From the NCBI GenBank assembly GCA_035290345.1, contig DATDUP010000019.1:1-32519 (forward strand): a stretch of 32,519 nucleotides of DNA, read 5' to 3'. Shown one piece after another: positions 1-8,734 of this stretch. Origin of the DNA: DATDUP01 sp035290345 (GTDB lineage Bacteria; Patescibacteriota; Patescibacteriia; Magasanikbacterales; UBA922). Position numbers and translations under genes: made by a program. The notes under the pieces were generated by a model, which had not been told where the DNA came from, searched no databases, and saw nothing but the letters and a program-made list of their open reading frames with translations. Each line of letters starts with the position of its first letter. Positions within the stretch are counted from its first letter, which is position 1.

Positions 1-1103
1 CTTTTGATTTCTTCAAAATTATGCAGAGTGGCATGAGTCACCGTTGTCCCGGCCAAGGCCACTGGTTCCATCAAAGCCACCGGGGTAAGCGCACCCGTAC
101 GGCCAACCTGGACATAGATATCTTTAATCACTGTCGTTGCTTGTTCAGCTGGAAATTTGAAAGCAATCGCCCAACGCGGGGCTTTGCCGGTATAACCCAG
201 TAAATCTTGGTATTTTTTTTGATTTACCTTGATCACAACCCCATCCAACCAAAATTTCATTGTCAGTCGCTGTTTTTCCCAATGACGGTAAAACTGCATG
301 ATCTCAATGAGTGATTTTACTGGTCGCCAGTTTGTATCTGTAAAAAAACCCAAGGTCGACAAAAGGCGCAATTCTTTTTCTTGCGTCTCTGGAATGAGAC
401 CGCCGGAAATATCATAGACCGTCAATTGGAGTTTTCGTTGGGCCACCACTTGAGGATCAAGTTGCCGAATAGCACCAGCGGCAGCGTTCCGCGGATTCGC
501 AAACAAAGGCTGCCCGCTTTTTTTTCTTTCCTGATTAATCCGCTTCAAAGTTTCTTGACTTAACCAGGCTTCACCTTCGGCGATCAAACTGACCGCTTGC
601 TTTAATCTCAAGGGTACGGATTGAATCGTTTTGATATTCTGAGTAACGTCTTCTCCTACTCGACCATCCCCGCGCGTGGCCGCCTGCACCAGCAAACCAT
701 CCTCATAGGTGAGAACGATGTGTAAACCATCAATTTTCAATTCGCAGACATATTCTAAATCGGTCGGTCTCTGGCCTATTTCTTTTTCTAAAAAGTTTTC
801 CACTCTTTCCAACCACTCGCCCATTTCTTTTTCATCAAAAGCATCGTTGAAAGACCACTGAGGCACTTGATGAGTCACTTTCGTGAATTCCGCTAAAGGC
901 TGGCCAGCCACTCGCTGAGTCGGCGAATCCGGAGTAATCAAATCCGGATGTTGAGCCTCTATCTTCCGTAACTCCGCGACTAATCCTTCATACATTTGGT
1001 CCGTCACTTCCGGATCATTGAGAACATGGTAACGATAACGAAGATCATCAATCTGTTTCTGCAATCTTTCTACCCGCTTTTTATTTTCATTCCCACCGGC
1101 CAT
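1..1103 (-). CDS. ligA: NAD-dependent DNA ligase, N-terminal part (cut by window edge)
   Basis: LigA seals nicks in DNA during replication and repair using NAD+. Translating the minus strand from the ATG at 1103 gives about 367 codons open to the left edge, so the C-terminal part lies outside. The N-terminal region has the RYRYHVLNDPEV stretch typical of domain Ia, which binds the NMN half of NAD+. The adenylation motif CELKIDG places the nucleotidyl-lysine at K123. The DGVVIKV motif and the start of the OB fold (VGRTGALTPVA) follow. The start is 1 nt from the stop of the prepilin peptidase gene (TAG-T-ATG), with no SD, so translation is probably coupled to that gene. Family identity is clear. 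Its placement behind pilus genes looks like operon packing, not a functional link. Confidence 0.96.
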   Translation of the reverse strand, partial: MAGGNENKKRVERLQKQIDDLRYRYHVLNDPEVTDQMYEGLVAELRKIEAQHPDLITPDSPTQRVAGQPLAEFTKVTHQVPQWSFNDAFDEKEMGEWLERVENFLEKEIGQRPTDLEYVCELKIDGLHIVLTYEDGLLVQAATRGDGRVGEDVTQNIKTIQSVPLRLKQAVSLIAEGEAWLSQETLKRINQERKKSGQPLFANPRNAAAGAIRQLDPQVVAQRKLQLTVYDISGGLIPETQEKELRLLSTLGFFTDTNWRPVKSLIEIMQFYRHWEKQRLTMKFWLDGVVIKVNQKKYQDLLGYTGKAPRWAIAFKFPAEQATTVIKDIYVQVGRTGALTPVALMEPVALAGTTVTHATLHNFEEIK

Positions 1104-1104
1104 A

Positions 1105-1884
1105 CTATTTAATCAAACCCAAATACCAACCCACTAACTGGTCACCCCAGGTCATGGCGACCAAAGTCGCCACGGTCAAAAAAACACCAAAAGGCACTTG
1201 ACTATCAAATTCTTTTTTTTGTCTAGCCACTTGAATCAAACTGACCAACGCCCCCAAGACATAAGCTAGGAACAAACTAACAATAATATTCGGCCAGCCA
1301 AGGATCACGCCTATAAACATACCTAAACGCACATCCCCGCCTCCAATCCAACGTCCTTTGGAAATTAAATACTGCAATAGAAAAAAACCACCACCCACTA
1401 AAATTCCCAAAAACAGGCTCTGCCAAGTATGCCAACCGCTGGCCACAGACATTAAAAACAAGATAATGCTGGTTGGAATCGTGGTAAAATCCACAATTTC
1501 TTGGTATTTCCAATCGTACAAAAAAATAAAAGCTAAAAAAAAGATGATTGCCCAGTCGCGAACCAATTCCGGGGAAAGAAAATTCGAGAGAATATTATGA
1601 TTCCAAGCCTCAAACACGAAAAGAATACCAATGATTAATTCCACTATAATATACTGACTGGAAATCTTAGACCGGCAAGTCCGGCACCGACCACCCAGAT
1701 GAAGAAAGCTAAAAACCGGAATATTGTCATACCAGGCTAATTGAGTATGACAAGCTGGACACATGGACCGGCCCTGAGTGATGCGCATATTCTCTCGCAC
1801 TCGAAAAACCCAGGCATTCAAAAAACTGCCAAAACACAGGCCGCAAGTGAATATGATTAAATAAAATATTATGTCTAGAGACAT
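1105..1884 (-). CDS. pilD: Type IV prepilin peptidase / N-methyltransferase (PilD family)
   Basis: This is an integral membrane aspartic protease that removes the short leader of type IV prepilins and methylates the new N-terminus. The 259-residue length fits the family. Seen in order: an N-terminal membrane segment with GSFLNAWVFR, a cytoplasmic zinc site made by C42/C45 and C67/C70 (CPAC and CRTC), then membrane segments carrying the catalytic aspartates, probably D124 (FLYDWKYQEIVD) and D184 (GGGDVRLG). Its likely substrate is the pilin encoded just upstream at 1976-2407, with a terminator hairpin between them. A -10 hexamer sits 14 nt before the ATG with no SD, suggesting its own short-leader transcript plus read-through. 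ligA follows directly. Confidence 0.95.
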   Translation of the reverse strand: MSLDIIFYLIIFTCGLCFGSFLNAWVFRVRENMRITQGRSMCPACHTQLAWYDNIPVFSFLHLGGRCRTCRSKISSQYIIVELIIGILFVFEAWNHNILSNFLSPELVRDWAIIFFLAFIFLYDWKYQEIVDFTTIPTSIILFLMSVASGWHTWQSLFLGILVGGGFFLLQYLISKGRWIGGGDVRLGMFIGVILGWPNIIVSLFLAYVLGALVSLIQVARQKKEFDSQVPFGVFLTVATLVAMTWGDQLVGWYLGLIK

Positions 1885-1898
1885 AGGATAGTAGGGTT

Positions 1899-1904
1899 AT
1901 TATA
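1899..1904 (-). promoter_or_regulatory. Putative -10 hexamer for pilD
   Basis: A perfect TATAAT on the minus strand lies 14 nt from the pilD start codon, just past the pilin terminator hairpin. A convincing -35 is lacking: the hexamer at the right spacing, TTTGCT, falls in the hairpin loop. If used, the 5' leader would be about 8 nt with no SD. Confidence 0.45.
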
Positions 1905-1937
1905 GCAAAAACGCACCCCCGAGCAAAGGGGGTGCGT
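1905..1937 (-). terminator. Intrinsic terminator after the pilin gene
   Basis: A perfect 10-bp stem (1911-1920 with 1928-1937, GC-rich CACCCCC arm) encloses a 7-nt loop and is followed on the minus strand by a short T run (TTTTGC). It lies about 40 nt past the pilin stop. The short T run may allow read-through into pilD and ligA. Confidence 0.75.
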
Positions 1938-1975
1938 GCATAATGACTACATGTAATCCTTATTCGCTATCCTGT

Positions 1976-2407
1976 TTATTGATTGGCAATCCCAGACGGA
2001 CTGGCCTGAACTGTACCGGTCAGATTATTCATCGTCCCTTCCAGAGTCGCCGTCAAGGTGTAGGTCGTACCGTCAGCCGAAGTATAAGCATAGTCGCTAG
2101 AACCCGGATCTGTTGGCACTTGGCCCATAAACGCATCCGCGCAACCAGCCTCGGCCCAACCACTAGCATTTAAACAAGCGTAAGAACCAGTACCAATTAC
2201 GGTAGAGGATGCGGCCGTGGGGTAGGAACTGTTATCAGTATAGTACAATTCCAACGCGGTCTGGACTTGTTTCAAGTCGGACAAACGTTTGGCATCGCGG
2301 GATTTCTCTCGCGCTGACCCTAAAGCGACTACGGCCAAAGTTGAAAGTAGGCCGATAATAGCGATCACCACGAGCAATTCAATTAATGTGAAACCTTTTT
2401 TATTCAT
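1976..2407 (-). CDS. Type IV pilin / pseudopilin
   Basis: This is a secreted pilus subunit of 143 residues. The N-terminus MNKKGFTLIELLVVIAIIG is a textbook class III signal: a short positive leader, cleavage after G5, F6 as the new methylated N-terminus and the conserved Glu at mature position 5 (E10). The hydrophobic helix that packs the pilus core extends to about residue 30. The globular head has two cysteines (C78, C89) likely to form a disulfide loop, and is rich in Ser, Thr, Ala and Gly. It is preceded by an unusually strong SD (AAGGGGGTG, about 5 nt before ATG), which in this SD-poor window suggests high expression and a major pilin. It lies downstream of the receiver gene (29-nt gap) and is followed by a terminator. 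The exact pilin class cannot be set from sequence alone. Confidence 0.93.
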   Translation of the reverse strand: MNKKGFTLIELLVVIAIIGLLSTLAVVALGSAREKSRDAKRLSDLKQVQTALELYYTDNSSYPTAASSTVIGTGSYACLNASGWAEAGCADAFMGQVPTDPGSSDYAYTSADGTTYTLTATLEGTMNNLTGTVQASPSGIANQ

Positions 2408-2410
2408 GTT

Positions 2411-2420
2411 TTCACCCCCT
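2411..2420 (-). promoter_or_regulatory. Strong Shine-Dalgarno of the pilin gene
   Basis: On the minus strand AAGGGGGTG precedes the pilin ATG by about 5 nt. It is one of only three strong SD sequences I found in the window, and it fixes the start at 2407. Confidence 0.7.
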
Positions 2421-2436
2421 TTCGGGTTATAGATAT

Positions 2437-2823
2437 TTATTTTGTCTTTTTTAAAACTTTCTTTACCTTATCCACCACTTCGGATGGTTTAAAATGGGCT
2501 TTAATCAAATAATCAACCGCACCCATTTCCAAACCCTTTTCCACATCATCTTTTTGCCCTAGATTGGTCAAAAGGATTACTGGAATATCCTTGGTAGTTT
2601 TGTCGGCTTTAATTTTTTCCAAGACAGCAAATCCGTCCAATTTAGGCAAAAGGATGTCTAAGAGAATGATTTCTGGTTTCTTTTTCTTCACTTCTTCCAA
2701 AGCGGCTTCACCATTTTCCGCTAAAAAGACGTTAAACCCCTCCATCTCAAACTTGGTCTTATAAATATTGGCTAAAAAAACATCATCTTCAACCAATAAT
2801 ACTCCTACTTTTTCTGCTGCCAT
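2437..2823 (-). CDS. Single-domain response regulator (CheY-like receiver)
   Basis: This is a phosphoacceptor signalling protein of 128 residues consisting only of a receiver domain with no output domain. The acidic pocket (E12, D13, D14 in LLVEDD), phosphorylated aspartate D56 (IILLDILLP), switch threonine T85 (VILLTN) and conserved lysine K108 are all present, so it should be functional. It sits between pilM and the pilin gene, so a role in pilus control is a reasonable inference, comparable to PilG/PilH-like receivers. No histidine kinase is in the window. A promoter at 2852-2879 lies just upstream. Confidence 0.93.
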   Translation of the reverse strand: MAAEKVGVLLVEDDVFLANIYKTKFEMEGFNVFLAENGEAALEEVKKKKPEIILLDILLPKLDGFAVLEKIKADKTTKDIPVILLTNLGQKDDVEKGLEMGAVDYLIKAHFKPSEVVDKVKKVLKKTK

Positions 2824-2851
2824 AGATAAAGATTAGGGAGATGGTGTGGAT

Positions 2852-2879
2852 ATTATAACAAATCCTTCTCAGAAACCAA
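2852..2879 (-). promoter_or_regulatory. Putative sigma-70-type promoter for the receiver gene
   Basis: On the minus strand TTGGTT (2874-2879), a 16-nt spacer and TATAAT (2852-2857) lie 28 nt before the receiver start. It could drive the receiver-pilin pair independently of pilM. Confidence 0.5.
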
Positions 2880-2899
2880 AACCACTGTGGATAGCTAAA

Positions 2900-4054
2900 T
2901 CAAAATTTACGCAAGGCCAACCCGATACTGACCGCCATTCGCGGACCCAGACTGTCCAAAACTGGACGCAAACCGTCTTGATAGACTAGTCTAGCCCAGG
3001 GATCGCCGACAAAGACTCGCAACGGAAAATGTCGGCTGATCTCTTCTTTGATAAAAGGAAGGGTAGACGAACCACCAGTGAGAATAATCTTTTCTGTCCG
3101 TTTACTTTCATTTCCGGATTGTTTGACGAACAGATCAAAACTATACTCTATTTCTTTGACAATCGGATCCACAATGGAACTGAAAAGGCTGGCATCCAGT
3201 TTGGGCAAACGGGACAAATCTTTTTTCACCTGGCCAATCTCCTCTTCCGGCAGTCCCAAAGTCCGGCTCAAAATCATATCCACCATCCGGCCCCCAGTGC
3301 TGATGCTTCGGTGCGTCAGCGGCAAACTCTGATCAATGATAAAAAAATTTGTTCTCTCGGCCCCAATATCAATTACCATCACTGTCGCCTGATCTCGGCC
3401 CACCAATGACCGCTCCAAGGCAAAAGCCTCGGTTTCCAATTCCTGTAGCTGTAAGCCGGCCCGTTGAAAAATAGCTGTATAAAACTGAATCAAAACCCGT
3501 GGTGCCGCCGTAACCAGGACCCGCATATACTTTTCCACTGCCTTTTCCCCGGCTTTTGGGACAGTTAATGAAGGTAATTTCTGAAAAACAATTTGCATCT
3601 CATCCAAGGGCCGAGGCAACATTTTTGCCACTTCCGCCTTTACCACCCTTTCCACGTCTTTGTCTTCCAGTCTCGGCATGGTCAAAACAGTGTGGAAAAC
3701 ATAAGAAACCGGCAAACTGGCCGTGGCTTGACGACTCTGAACCTTGGCCGTTGCCATCAAATCTTTCAATAATTGCGCATAGCGGTCGATCCGCGGATCT
3801 TCCAAAGATGGTAAATCCGCTTTGCCCATCAATAGATTTCTCTTTTTTGGATCATCAATCACCAGACTTCCTTCTGACAATAATTGCTCTGCTGTCTTTT
3901 CGGTTGTTGGTAAATGAATATCTAATTCTTCATTAGCTAGGCCATAAGTCCACAATTGAGGACGCCCCTTGGTCTTGTGTAATTCTACTAATTTTATTCC
4001 GTGCGCGCCGATATCTATGCCCAAATATCCTTCGGTTTTTCCAAACCAGCTCAT
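2900..4054 (-). CDS. pilM: Type IV pilus assembly protein PilM (actin-like ATPase)
   Basis: PilM is a cytoplasmic actin-fold protein that, with PilN and PilO, forms the inner-membrane alignment platform of type IV pili. The 384 residues show the ATP-binding signatures of the family: phosphate-1 loop GYLGIDIGAHGIKLVEL near the N-terminus, phosphate-2 VMVIDIGAERTNFFIID and the adenosine motif IILTGGSSTLPFI. It is slightly longer than typical PilM (about 350), owing to an insertion around residues 50-80. PilN and PilO are not next to it, so the platform genes must lie elsewhere or be reduced. It heads the pilM, receiver, pilin cluster and has an extended -10 promoter 27 nt upstream, divergent from cysS. 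Confidence 0.93.
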   Translation of the reverse strand: MSWFGKTEGYLGIDIGAHGIKLVELHKTKGRPQLWTYGLANEELDIHLPTTEKTAEQLLSEGSLVIDDPKKRNLLMGKADLPSLEDPRIDRYAQLLKDLMATAKVQSRQATASLPVSYVFHTVLTMPRLEDKDVERVVKAEVAKMLPRPLDEMQIVFQKLPSLTVPKAGEKAVEKYMRVLVTAAPRVLIQFYTAIFQRAGLQLQELETEAFALERSLVGRDQATVMVIDIGAERTNFFIIDQSLPLTHRSISTGGRMVDMILSRTLGLPEEEIGQVKKDLSRLPKLDASLFSSIVDPIVKEIEYSFDLFVKQSGNESKRTEKIILTGGSSTLPFIKEEISRHFPLRVFVGDPWARLVYQDGLRPVLDSLGPRMAVSIGLALRKF

Positions 4055-4081
4055 AATAATGAGATTAAATTCCTTAAATAC

Positions 4082-4090
4082 ATTATATCA
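4082..4090 (-). promoter_or_regulatory. Extended -10 promoter of pilM
   Basis: The minus strand carries TGATATAAT, a perfect extended -10 (TGn plus TATAAT), 27 nt before the pilM ATG. No good -35 is present, as expected for an extended -10 promoter. It faces away from the cysS promoter about 30 nt to the right. Confidence 0.6.
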
Positions 4091-4117
4091 CACTTCTGCC
4101 AAAGCTTGAACTTTTTC

Positions 4118-4146
4118 TTTACAACCTGGGAAAAATTTGCCATAAT
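4118..4146 (+). promoter_or_regulatory. Promoter of cysS
   Basis: TTTACA (4118-4123), a 17-nt spacer and CATAAT (4141-4146) lie 15 nt before the cysS ATG. The predicted start site near 4153 leaves a leader of under 10 nt with no SD. Confidence 0.6.
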
Positions 4147-4161
4147 TATTCCAGTTTCCCT

Positions 4162-5565
4162 ATGCTTTCTCTCTATAATACCCTCCACCATCAAAAAGAA
4201 AACTTCATCCCTTGCAAAAAACGGGGTGGTCTTTTTGGTGGCCGACCGCGCATCGGTATCTATACCTGCGGCCCCACAGTATACAATTACGCTCATCTGG
4301 GGAATCTCCGCGCCTATGTAGTTTCAGATTTACTAAAGCGAGTCTTGATCGACAACGGCTATCGCCTACGCCATATTATGAATATCACCGATGTCGGCCA
4401 TTTGACTTCTGATGCAGATGAGGGCGAGGACAAGCTGGAAAAGGGAGCTAGACGCGAAGGGAAAACCGCCTGGGAAGTAGCTGACTTCTACATTCGAGCC
4501 TTCAAAAATGACCTCCGGCTCCTCAATATTCAGCCGCCGGACAAATATTGTCGAGCCACTGACCACATTCGAGAACAAATAAAATTAGTTAAACAATTAA
4601 TAGCCAAGGGCGTCACTTATACGACCAACGATGGTATATATTTCGACACTACCAAAATCCACCATTACGGCCAACTGGCTAATCTGGAAAACCAGGAACT
4701 GAAAGCTGGAGCCCGAGTCGGACTGGGGGAGAAAAAAAATCCCCATGATTTTGCTTTGTGGAAATTTTCTCCGGCCACAGCCAAGCGACAAATGGAATGG
4801 AAAGCTTTTGGTCACTTAGGTTTCCCGGGCTGGCACCTGGAATGTTCGGCTATGGCGATGAAATATCTAGGTGAACAATTCGATATTCATTGCGGTGGAA
4901 TTGATCACATACCTGTCCACCACACCAATGAAATCGCCCAAAGTGAAACCGCTACCGGTAAAAAACCCTGGGTAAAATACTGGCTGCACAACGAATTTCT
5001 AGTGACTGACAAAGAAAAAATGGCTAAATCCGGGGATAATTTCCTGACCTTGGCCTATTTACAAAAACAAGGCATTAATCCTCTCGCCTATCGCTATTTC
5101 CTTCTTCAAACCCATTATCGAAAACAGCAACACTTCTCTTTAGAAGCTGTCAAAGCTGCTCAGGCAGGCTGGGAAAGAATGACTGCTCTCGCTGCCCAGT
5201 TGCGCCAAAACAAGAATCCGGCTAATCGAGAAAAAATACGCGCTTTTCAAGAACAATTCCATACCCACATCAACGATGATCTCGATATTCCGCAAGCCTT
5301 GGCCCTCACTTGGGAATATCTAAACAACCATGACCTGGACTTCGCGACTCTGAAAAAAGCTGATCGTATTTTTGGCTTGAATTTGGGACAATCTAAGGTT
5401 GGGCCGACAAAATTAGATAATGAAATCCGGAAGTTAATCAAACAACGCCAGGAAGCTCGTCAAAAAAAGAACTGGACCGAGAGTGATCACTTGCGCCAGG
5501 AATTGGAAAACAAAGGCTACCGGGTGGAAGACACACCGGACGGACAAATTGTGGAGAAAAAATAA
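4162..5565 (+). CDS. cysS: Cysteinyl-tRNA synthetase
   Basis: This is a class I synthetase that charges tRNA-Cys with cysteine. At 467 residues it matches the usual length. The HIGH motif appears as HLGN (45-48), and KMSKS as KMAKS (286-290). The four zinc ligands that select cysteine thiol are present as C36, C228, H253 and E257, with spacing like the Escherichia coli enzyme. The first ATG is chosen because MLSLYNTL matches the family N-terminus. It has its own promoter (very short leader) and a good terminator, so it is transcribed alone. Confidence 0.97.
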   Translation: MLSLYNTLHHQKENFIPCKKRGGLFGGRPRIGIYTCGPTVYNYAHLGNLRAYVVSDLLKRVLIDNGYRLRHIMNITDVGHLTSDADEGEDKLEKGARREGKTAWEVADFYIRAFKNDLRLLNIQPPDKYCRATDHIREQIKLVKQLIAKGVTYTTNDGIYFDTTKIHHYGQLANLENQELKAGARVGLGEKKNPHDFALWKFSPATAKRQMEWKAFGHLGFPGWHLECSAMAMKYLGEQFDIHCGGIDHIPVHHTNEIAQSETATGKKPWVKYWLHNEFLVTDKEKMAKSGDNFLTLAYLQKQGINPLAYRYFLLQTHYRKQQHFSLEAVKAAQAGWERMTALAAQLRQNKNPANREKIRAFQEQFHTHINDDLDIPQALALTWEYLNNHDLDFATLKKADRIFGLNLGQSKVGPTKLDNEIRKLIKQRQEARQKKNWTESDHLRQELENKGYRVEDTPDGQIVEKK

Positions 5566-5592
5566 AGGGCGCATAGCCCTTTTTTATTTTTT
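5565..5592 (+). terminator. Intrinsic terminator of cysS
   Basis: AAGGGC (5565-5570) pairs with GCCCTT (5576-5581) across a 5-nt loop, followed by a T-rich tract. The stem begins on the last base of the stop codon. Confidence 0.85.
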
Positions 5593-5593
5593 C

Positions 5594-5602
5594 TGGTATA
5601 AT
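5594..5602 (+). promoter_or_regulatory. Extended -10 promoter for the 5647-9244 operon
   Basis: TGGTATAAT is a perfect extended -10, placed just after the cysS terminator T tract and 44 nt before the next ATG. The -35 region falls in the terminator hairpin and is not recognisable. Confidence 0.6.
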
Positions 5603-5646
5603 AGCAACAAGGAAGCCAAAAACAAAAGGTACCTGAATTTTGGAAT

Positions 5647-6156
5647 ATGCCAAATACTGTTTACGATAAATTACGAGACAAAGAAACAATAGAGAGAACT
5701 ATCCAACCAGAAAGGCCGGCGGAAACTTTATCCATTTCTCCTGAACAGCCAACTGAGAGCCGGGAGACCGGTCCCACCATATCGGAAAAAGAAAATTTTT
5801 TAGAAGAGTCCATTGAAGCTCTAAAAAACAAATTACGGGCCAGCAAAAAACGGACCATAGTTTTGCCGTCCATAAAAGATGAAACTACCTTAAAAATAGA
5901 GGACATCATGTCCGAAGACCTGATAGATGTTTACCGCGAATTAGACCGCGTCCAACAACAAGAATTCAAGCTCCGTGGTGAAGAAACCGCTTGGGAAATC
6001 AACCAAATGCTCGGCCAAGCCCGGATAAAAACCAAAAAAATCTTTCAGCTTCTCTTAAATTGGTTAAAAATGCTCCCCGGAATCAATCGTTTCTTTTTAG
6101 AACAAGAAGCAAAAATAAAAACTGATAAAATTCTCGCTTTGAAAAAACGCGTCTAA
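5647..6156 (+). CDS. Uncharacterised soluble protein next to a VirD4-like ATPase
   Basis: I do not recognise this 169-residue protein. The first 60 residues are rich in E, P, T and S and probably disordered. From about residue 60 it is charged and helical (EESIEALKNKLRASKKR, then ELDRVQQQEFKLRGEE), ending in an amphipathic, partly hydrophobic helix (LLNWLKMLPGINRFFLEQE) and a basic tail. It has no signal peptide and no clear transmembrane segment. A weak GGA lies just before the ATG. The next gene starts 2 nt after its stop, so the two are co-translated, and it may be a partner or regulator of the ATPase at 6159-8714. That role is inferred from context only. Confidence 0.75.
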   Translation: MPNTVYDKLRDKETIERTIQPERPAETLSISPEQPTESRETGPTISEKENFLEESIEALKNKLRASKKRTIVLPSIKDETTLKIEDIMSEDLIDVYRELDRVQQQEFKLRGEETAWEINQMLGQARIKTKKIFQLLLNWLKMLPGINRFFLEQEAKIKTDKILALKKRV

Positions 6157-6158
6157 TT

Positions 6159-8714
6159 ATGCTTTTTCAGCTGACGCTGACAACCGGCCTGTCCCCTTCC
6201 AGCCCCTTAAATGATCCGGCAATTTTTCTAATCCTCAGCCTAGCCCTCCTCGGTTTAATGATCACGGCCGGACTTTTTTTGGCCCGAGCCCTGCTCCGCT
6301 CGCAATTACGGGAAAGCAAGTCATTCCAATACACTGTCCTCAATGTCCTCGTACCCAAGGAAAGAAAATCAGAAGCTCAGGGCGGAGAAATAAAAGAAGA
6401 AGATCGACTGGAAAAAGTCAAAGAAGAAATCGGTATTTCTGAAGCCCTCTTCTCCACCCTTGCCTCTCTTCGTGCCCAGCGCGGTTTGATGAATTGGCTC
6501 CGCGGCCGCACTGATAATTTTGCTTTTGAAATTGTGGCCCATAATGGTCAGATCTCTTTTTATGTAGCTGTCCCGACCAGCCGCCGTACTTTTATTGAAG
6601 AACAGATCCACGCTCAATTTCCTAACGCGGAAATTGAGGAAATGGTTGATTATAACATCTTCAATGAAAAAAGCACGATTATTGGTAGTTACCTGTGCTC
6701 CCGCCAGACTGCTGTCATGCCTTTCAAAACTTACAAAAAAATGGACGCTGATCCTTTGGCCGGCGTTCTGAACACGATGTCTAAAGTCCAAGAAAATAAT
6801 AGCTCCCTGGCGGTTCAATTTGTAGTCCGCAGTGCCCACCGCAAATGGCGGCGTCGGGGGGTACGGATTGTCCGAGATGTAAAAAAAGGGGAAAAATTTG
6901 AAAATGTCATTAACCGCAGCGCTTTTTCTCGGGCTTTCAAAAACACGGTCAAAGAATTCCGCAAAGAAACCAGCAAAGACAAACCATTTGAAGAAAGATA
7001 CCAATTGTCAGCCATGGAAGAAGAAATGCTCAAGGGTATTGAAGAAAAATTAAGCAAGGGAGGAATGGATGTTACGGTCCGGCTATTGAGCGTTTCCGAT
7101 AGTCCGGAAGCAGCTAAAATCCACCTTGATAATTTGGTGAACAGTTTTGGCCAATACAATCTGTACCGCTATGGTAATGAATTGGTAGTCGCTTTACCTC
7201 GCAAACAGACCAATCTCATTCGCGACTTTATCTATCGTTCTTTCAATGAAAAACGCTCTCTTTTACTCAATACCGAAGAGATGTCCTCTTTTTGGCATCT
7301 ACCCCTACACTCTACCGAAACACCTAATATCCGCTGGCTTTCTGGACGACGGGCTCCCCCACCTGCCAACCTTCCCTCGGCCGGCCTAAAACTTGGTTAC
7401 ATTGATTATCGCGGCCACCGCACTGATGTTTTCATAAAAGAAGAAGATCGCCGTCGCCATCTTTATATCGTTGGTAAATCCGGAGGCGGCAAATCTGTCT
7501 TCATTTCCAGTCTCGCCATCCAAGACATTAAAAACGGATACGGGGTATGCGTCGTTGATCCACATGGTGACTTAGTAGAATACATTCTGTCTCACATTCC
7601 CAAGGAGCGGGCAGATGATGTCATCATCTTCAACCCTTCTGATATGGATCGGCCCATCGGCCTCAACATGTTGGAAGCCAGGGGAGAAGATGAAAAAGAC
7701 TTTGCCATTCAAGAAATGATCGCCATTTTCTATAAACTTTTCCCGCCGGAAATGATCGGCCCGATGTTTGAACACAACATGCGCAATGTGATGTTGACCT
7801 TGATGGCGGATTTGGAGAATCCGGGAACGATAATTGACATTCCCCGCATGTTCACTGACGATGCCTATGTCAAACAATACTTGAAAAAACTCAAAGATCC
7901 AGTTGTCCGATCTTTCTGGGAAAAAGAAATGGCCAAGACCAGTGATTTCCATAAATCGGAAATGCTTGGCTACCTCATTTCCAAAGTCGGCCGGTTTGTG
8001 GAAAATGAAATGATGCGCAACATCATGGGCCAGCAACGTTCCGGATTTTCTTTCCGGGAAATCATGGATAAACAAAAAATCCTTTTAGTTAATTTAGCCA
8101 AAGGTAAAACCGGCGAAGTCAATGCCAAACTCCTGGGCCTGATCATTGTAGCCAAGTTGCAAATGGCTGCCCTTGGCCGGGCTGATCTACCGGAAACCGA
8201 GCGTAAAGACTTTTTCCTTTATATCGATGAGTTCCAAAATTTTATCACTGATTCCATTGCGACCATTCTGTCCGAAGCGAGAAAATACCGGCTAGATTTA
8301 ACTATTGCTCATCAATACATGGGGCAATTAGTGGATGAAAAGGGTCAACCCACGATCCGTAATGCCGTTCTTGGCAACATCGGTACCATTTGTTCGGCCC
8401 GTATCGGACCCGACGACGCCGAAGTGCTAGCCAAAGAATTTGCCCCGACCTTTGGTTCGTATGATCTTCTCAACGCCCCCATGTATTCTTGGTACACCAA
8501 ACTTTTGATTGATAATACCGCTTCCAAACCTTTTCTGATGAATACTTTCCCGCCTCTGCCGGGAAATCCGGAACTGGCTCGAATGATCAAAGAATTGTCC
8601 CGACTCAAATATGGGCGCGACCGTAACATAGTGGAACAGGAAATCTTGGAAAGAACCAAATTGGGTGTTTCCGAAAGTAAGGGAAAAACCGATGTCATTG
8701 AGCCGTCGCTATAA
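6159..8714 (+). CDS. Membrane-anchored VirD4/TraD-like (DUF87-type) ATPase
   Basis: This is a P-loop ATPase of the FtsK/HerA/VirD4 superfamily, 851 residues. A single N-terminal transmembrane helix (about residues 20-46) is followed by a roughly 350-residue region that I cannot assign. The motor domain has Walker A GKSGGGKS at 439-446, then VVDPHGDLVEYIL, Walker B FFLYIDEFQNF (D690, E691) and the AHQYMGQL segment typical of VirD4/TraD coupling proteins. Such proteins pump DNA or protein across membranes. No relaxase, VirB4 or pilus-channel genes are nearby, so it is an orphan motor here. A part in DNA uptake, DNA transfer or protein export is possible. It shares an operon with the unknown genes on either side (2-nt and 20-nt gaps). 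Confidence 0.88.
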   Translation: MLFQLTLTTGLSPSSPLNDPAIFLILSLALLGLMITAGLFLARALLRSQLRESKSFQYTVLNVLVPKERKSEAQGGEIKEEDRLEKVKEEIGISEALFSTLASLRAQRGLMNWLRGRTDNFAFEIVAHNGQISFYVAVPTSRRTFIEEQIHAQFPNAEIEEMVDYNIFNEKSTIIGSYLCSRQTAVMPFKTYKKMDADPLAGVLNTMSKVQENNSSLAVQFVVRSAHRKWRRRGVRIVRDVKKGEKFENVINRSAFSRAFKNTVKEFRKETSKDKPFEERYQLSAMEEEMLKGIEEKLSKGGMDVTVRLLSVSDSPEAAKIHLDNLVNSFGQYNLYRYGNELVVALPRKQTNLIRDFIYRSFNEKRSLLLNTEEMSSFWHLPLHSTETPNIRWLSGRRAPPPANLPSAGLKLGYIDYRGHRTDVFIKEEDRRRHLYIVGKSGGGKSVFISSLAIQDIKNGYGVCVVDPHGDLVEYILSHIPKERADDVIIFNPSDMDRPIGLNMLEARGEDEKDFAIQEMIAIFYKLFPPEMIGPMFEHNMRNVMLTLMADLENPGTIIDIPRMFTDDAYVKQYLKKLKDPVVRSFWEKEMAKTSDFHKSEMLGYLISKVGRFVENEMMRNIMGQQRSGFSFREIMDKQKILLVNLAKGKTGEVNAKLLGLIIVAKLQMAALGRADLPETERKDFFLYIDEFQNFITDSIATILSEARKYRLDLTIAHQYMGQLVDEKGQPTIRNAVLGNIGTICSARIGPDDAEVLAKEFAPTFGSYDLLNAPMYSWYTKLLIDNTASKPFLMNTFPPLPGNPELARMIKELSRLKYGRDRNIVEQEILERTKLGVSESKGKTDVIEPSL

Positions 8715-8734
8715 CTGAAAACCAAAACAAAAAT

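Noticed and set aside
3029..3409. Plus-strand frames of about 100-126 codons inside pilM, and similar antisense frames elsewhere
   Set aside because: They lie opposite well-identified genes, lack SD or promoter support and show no family features.
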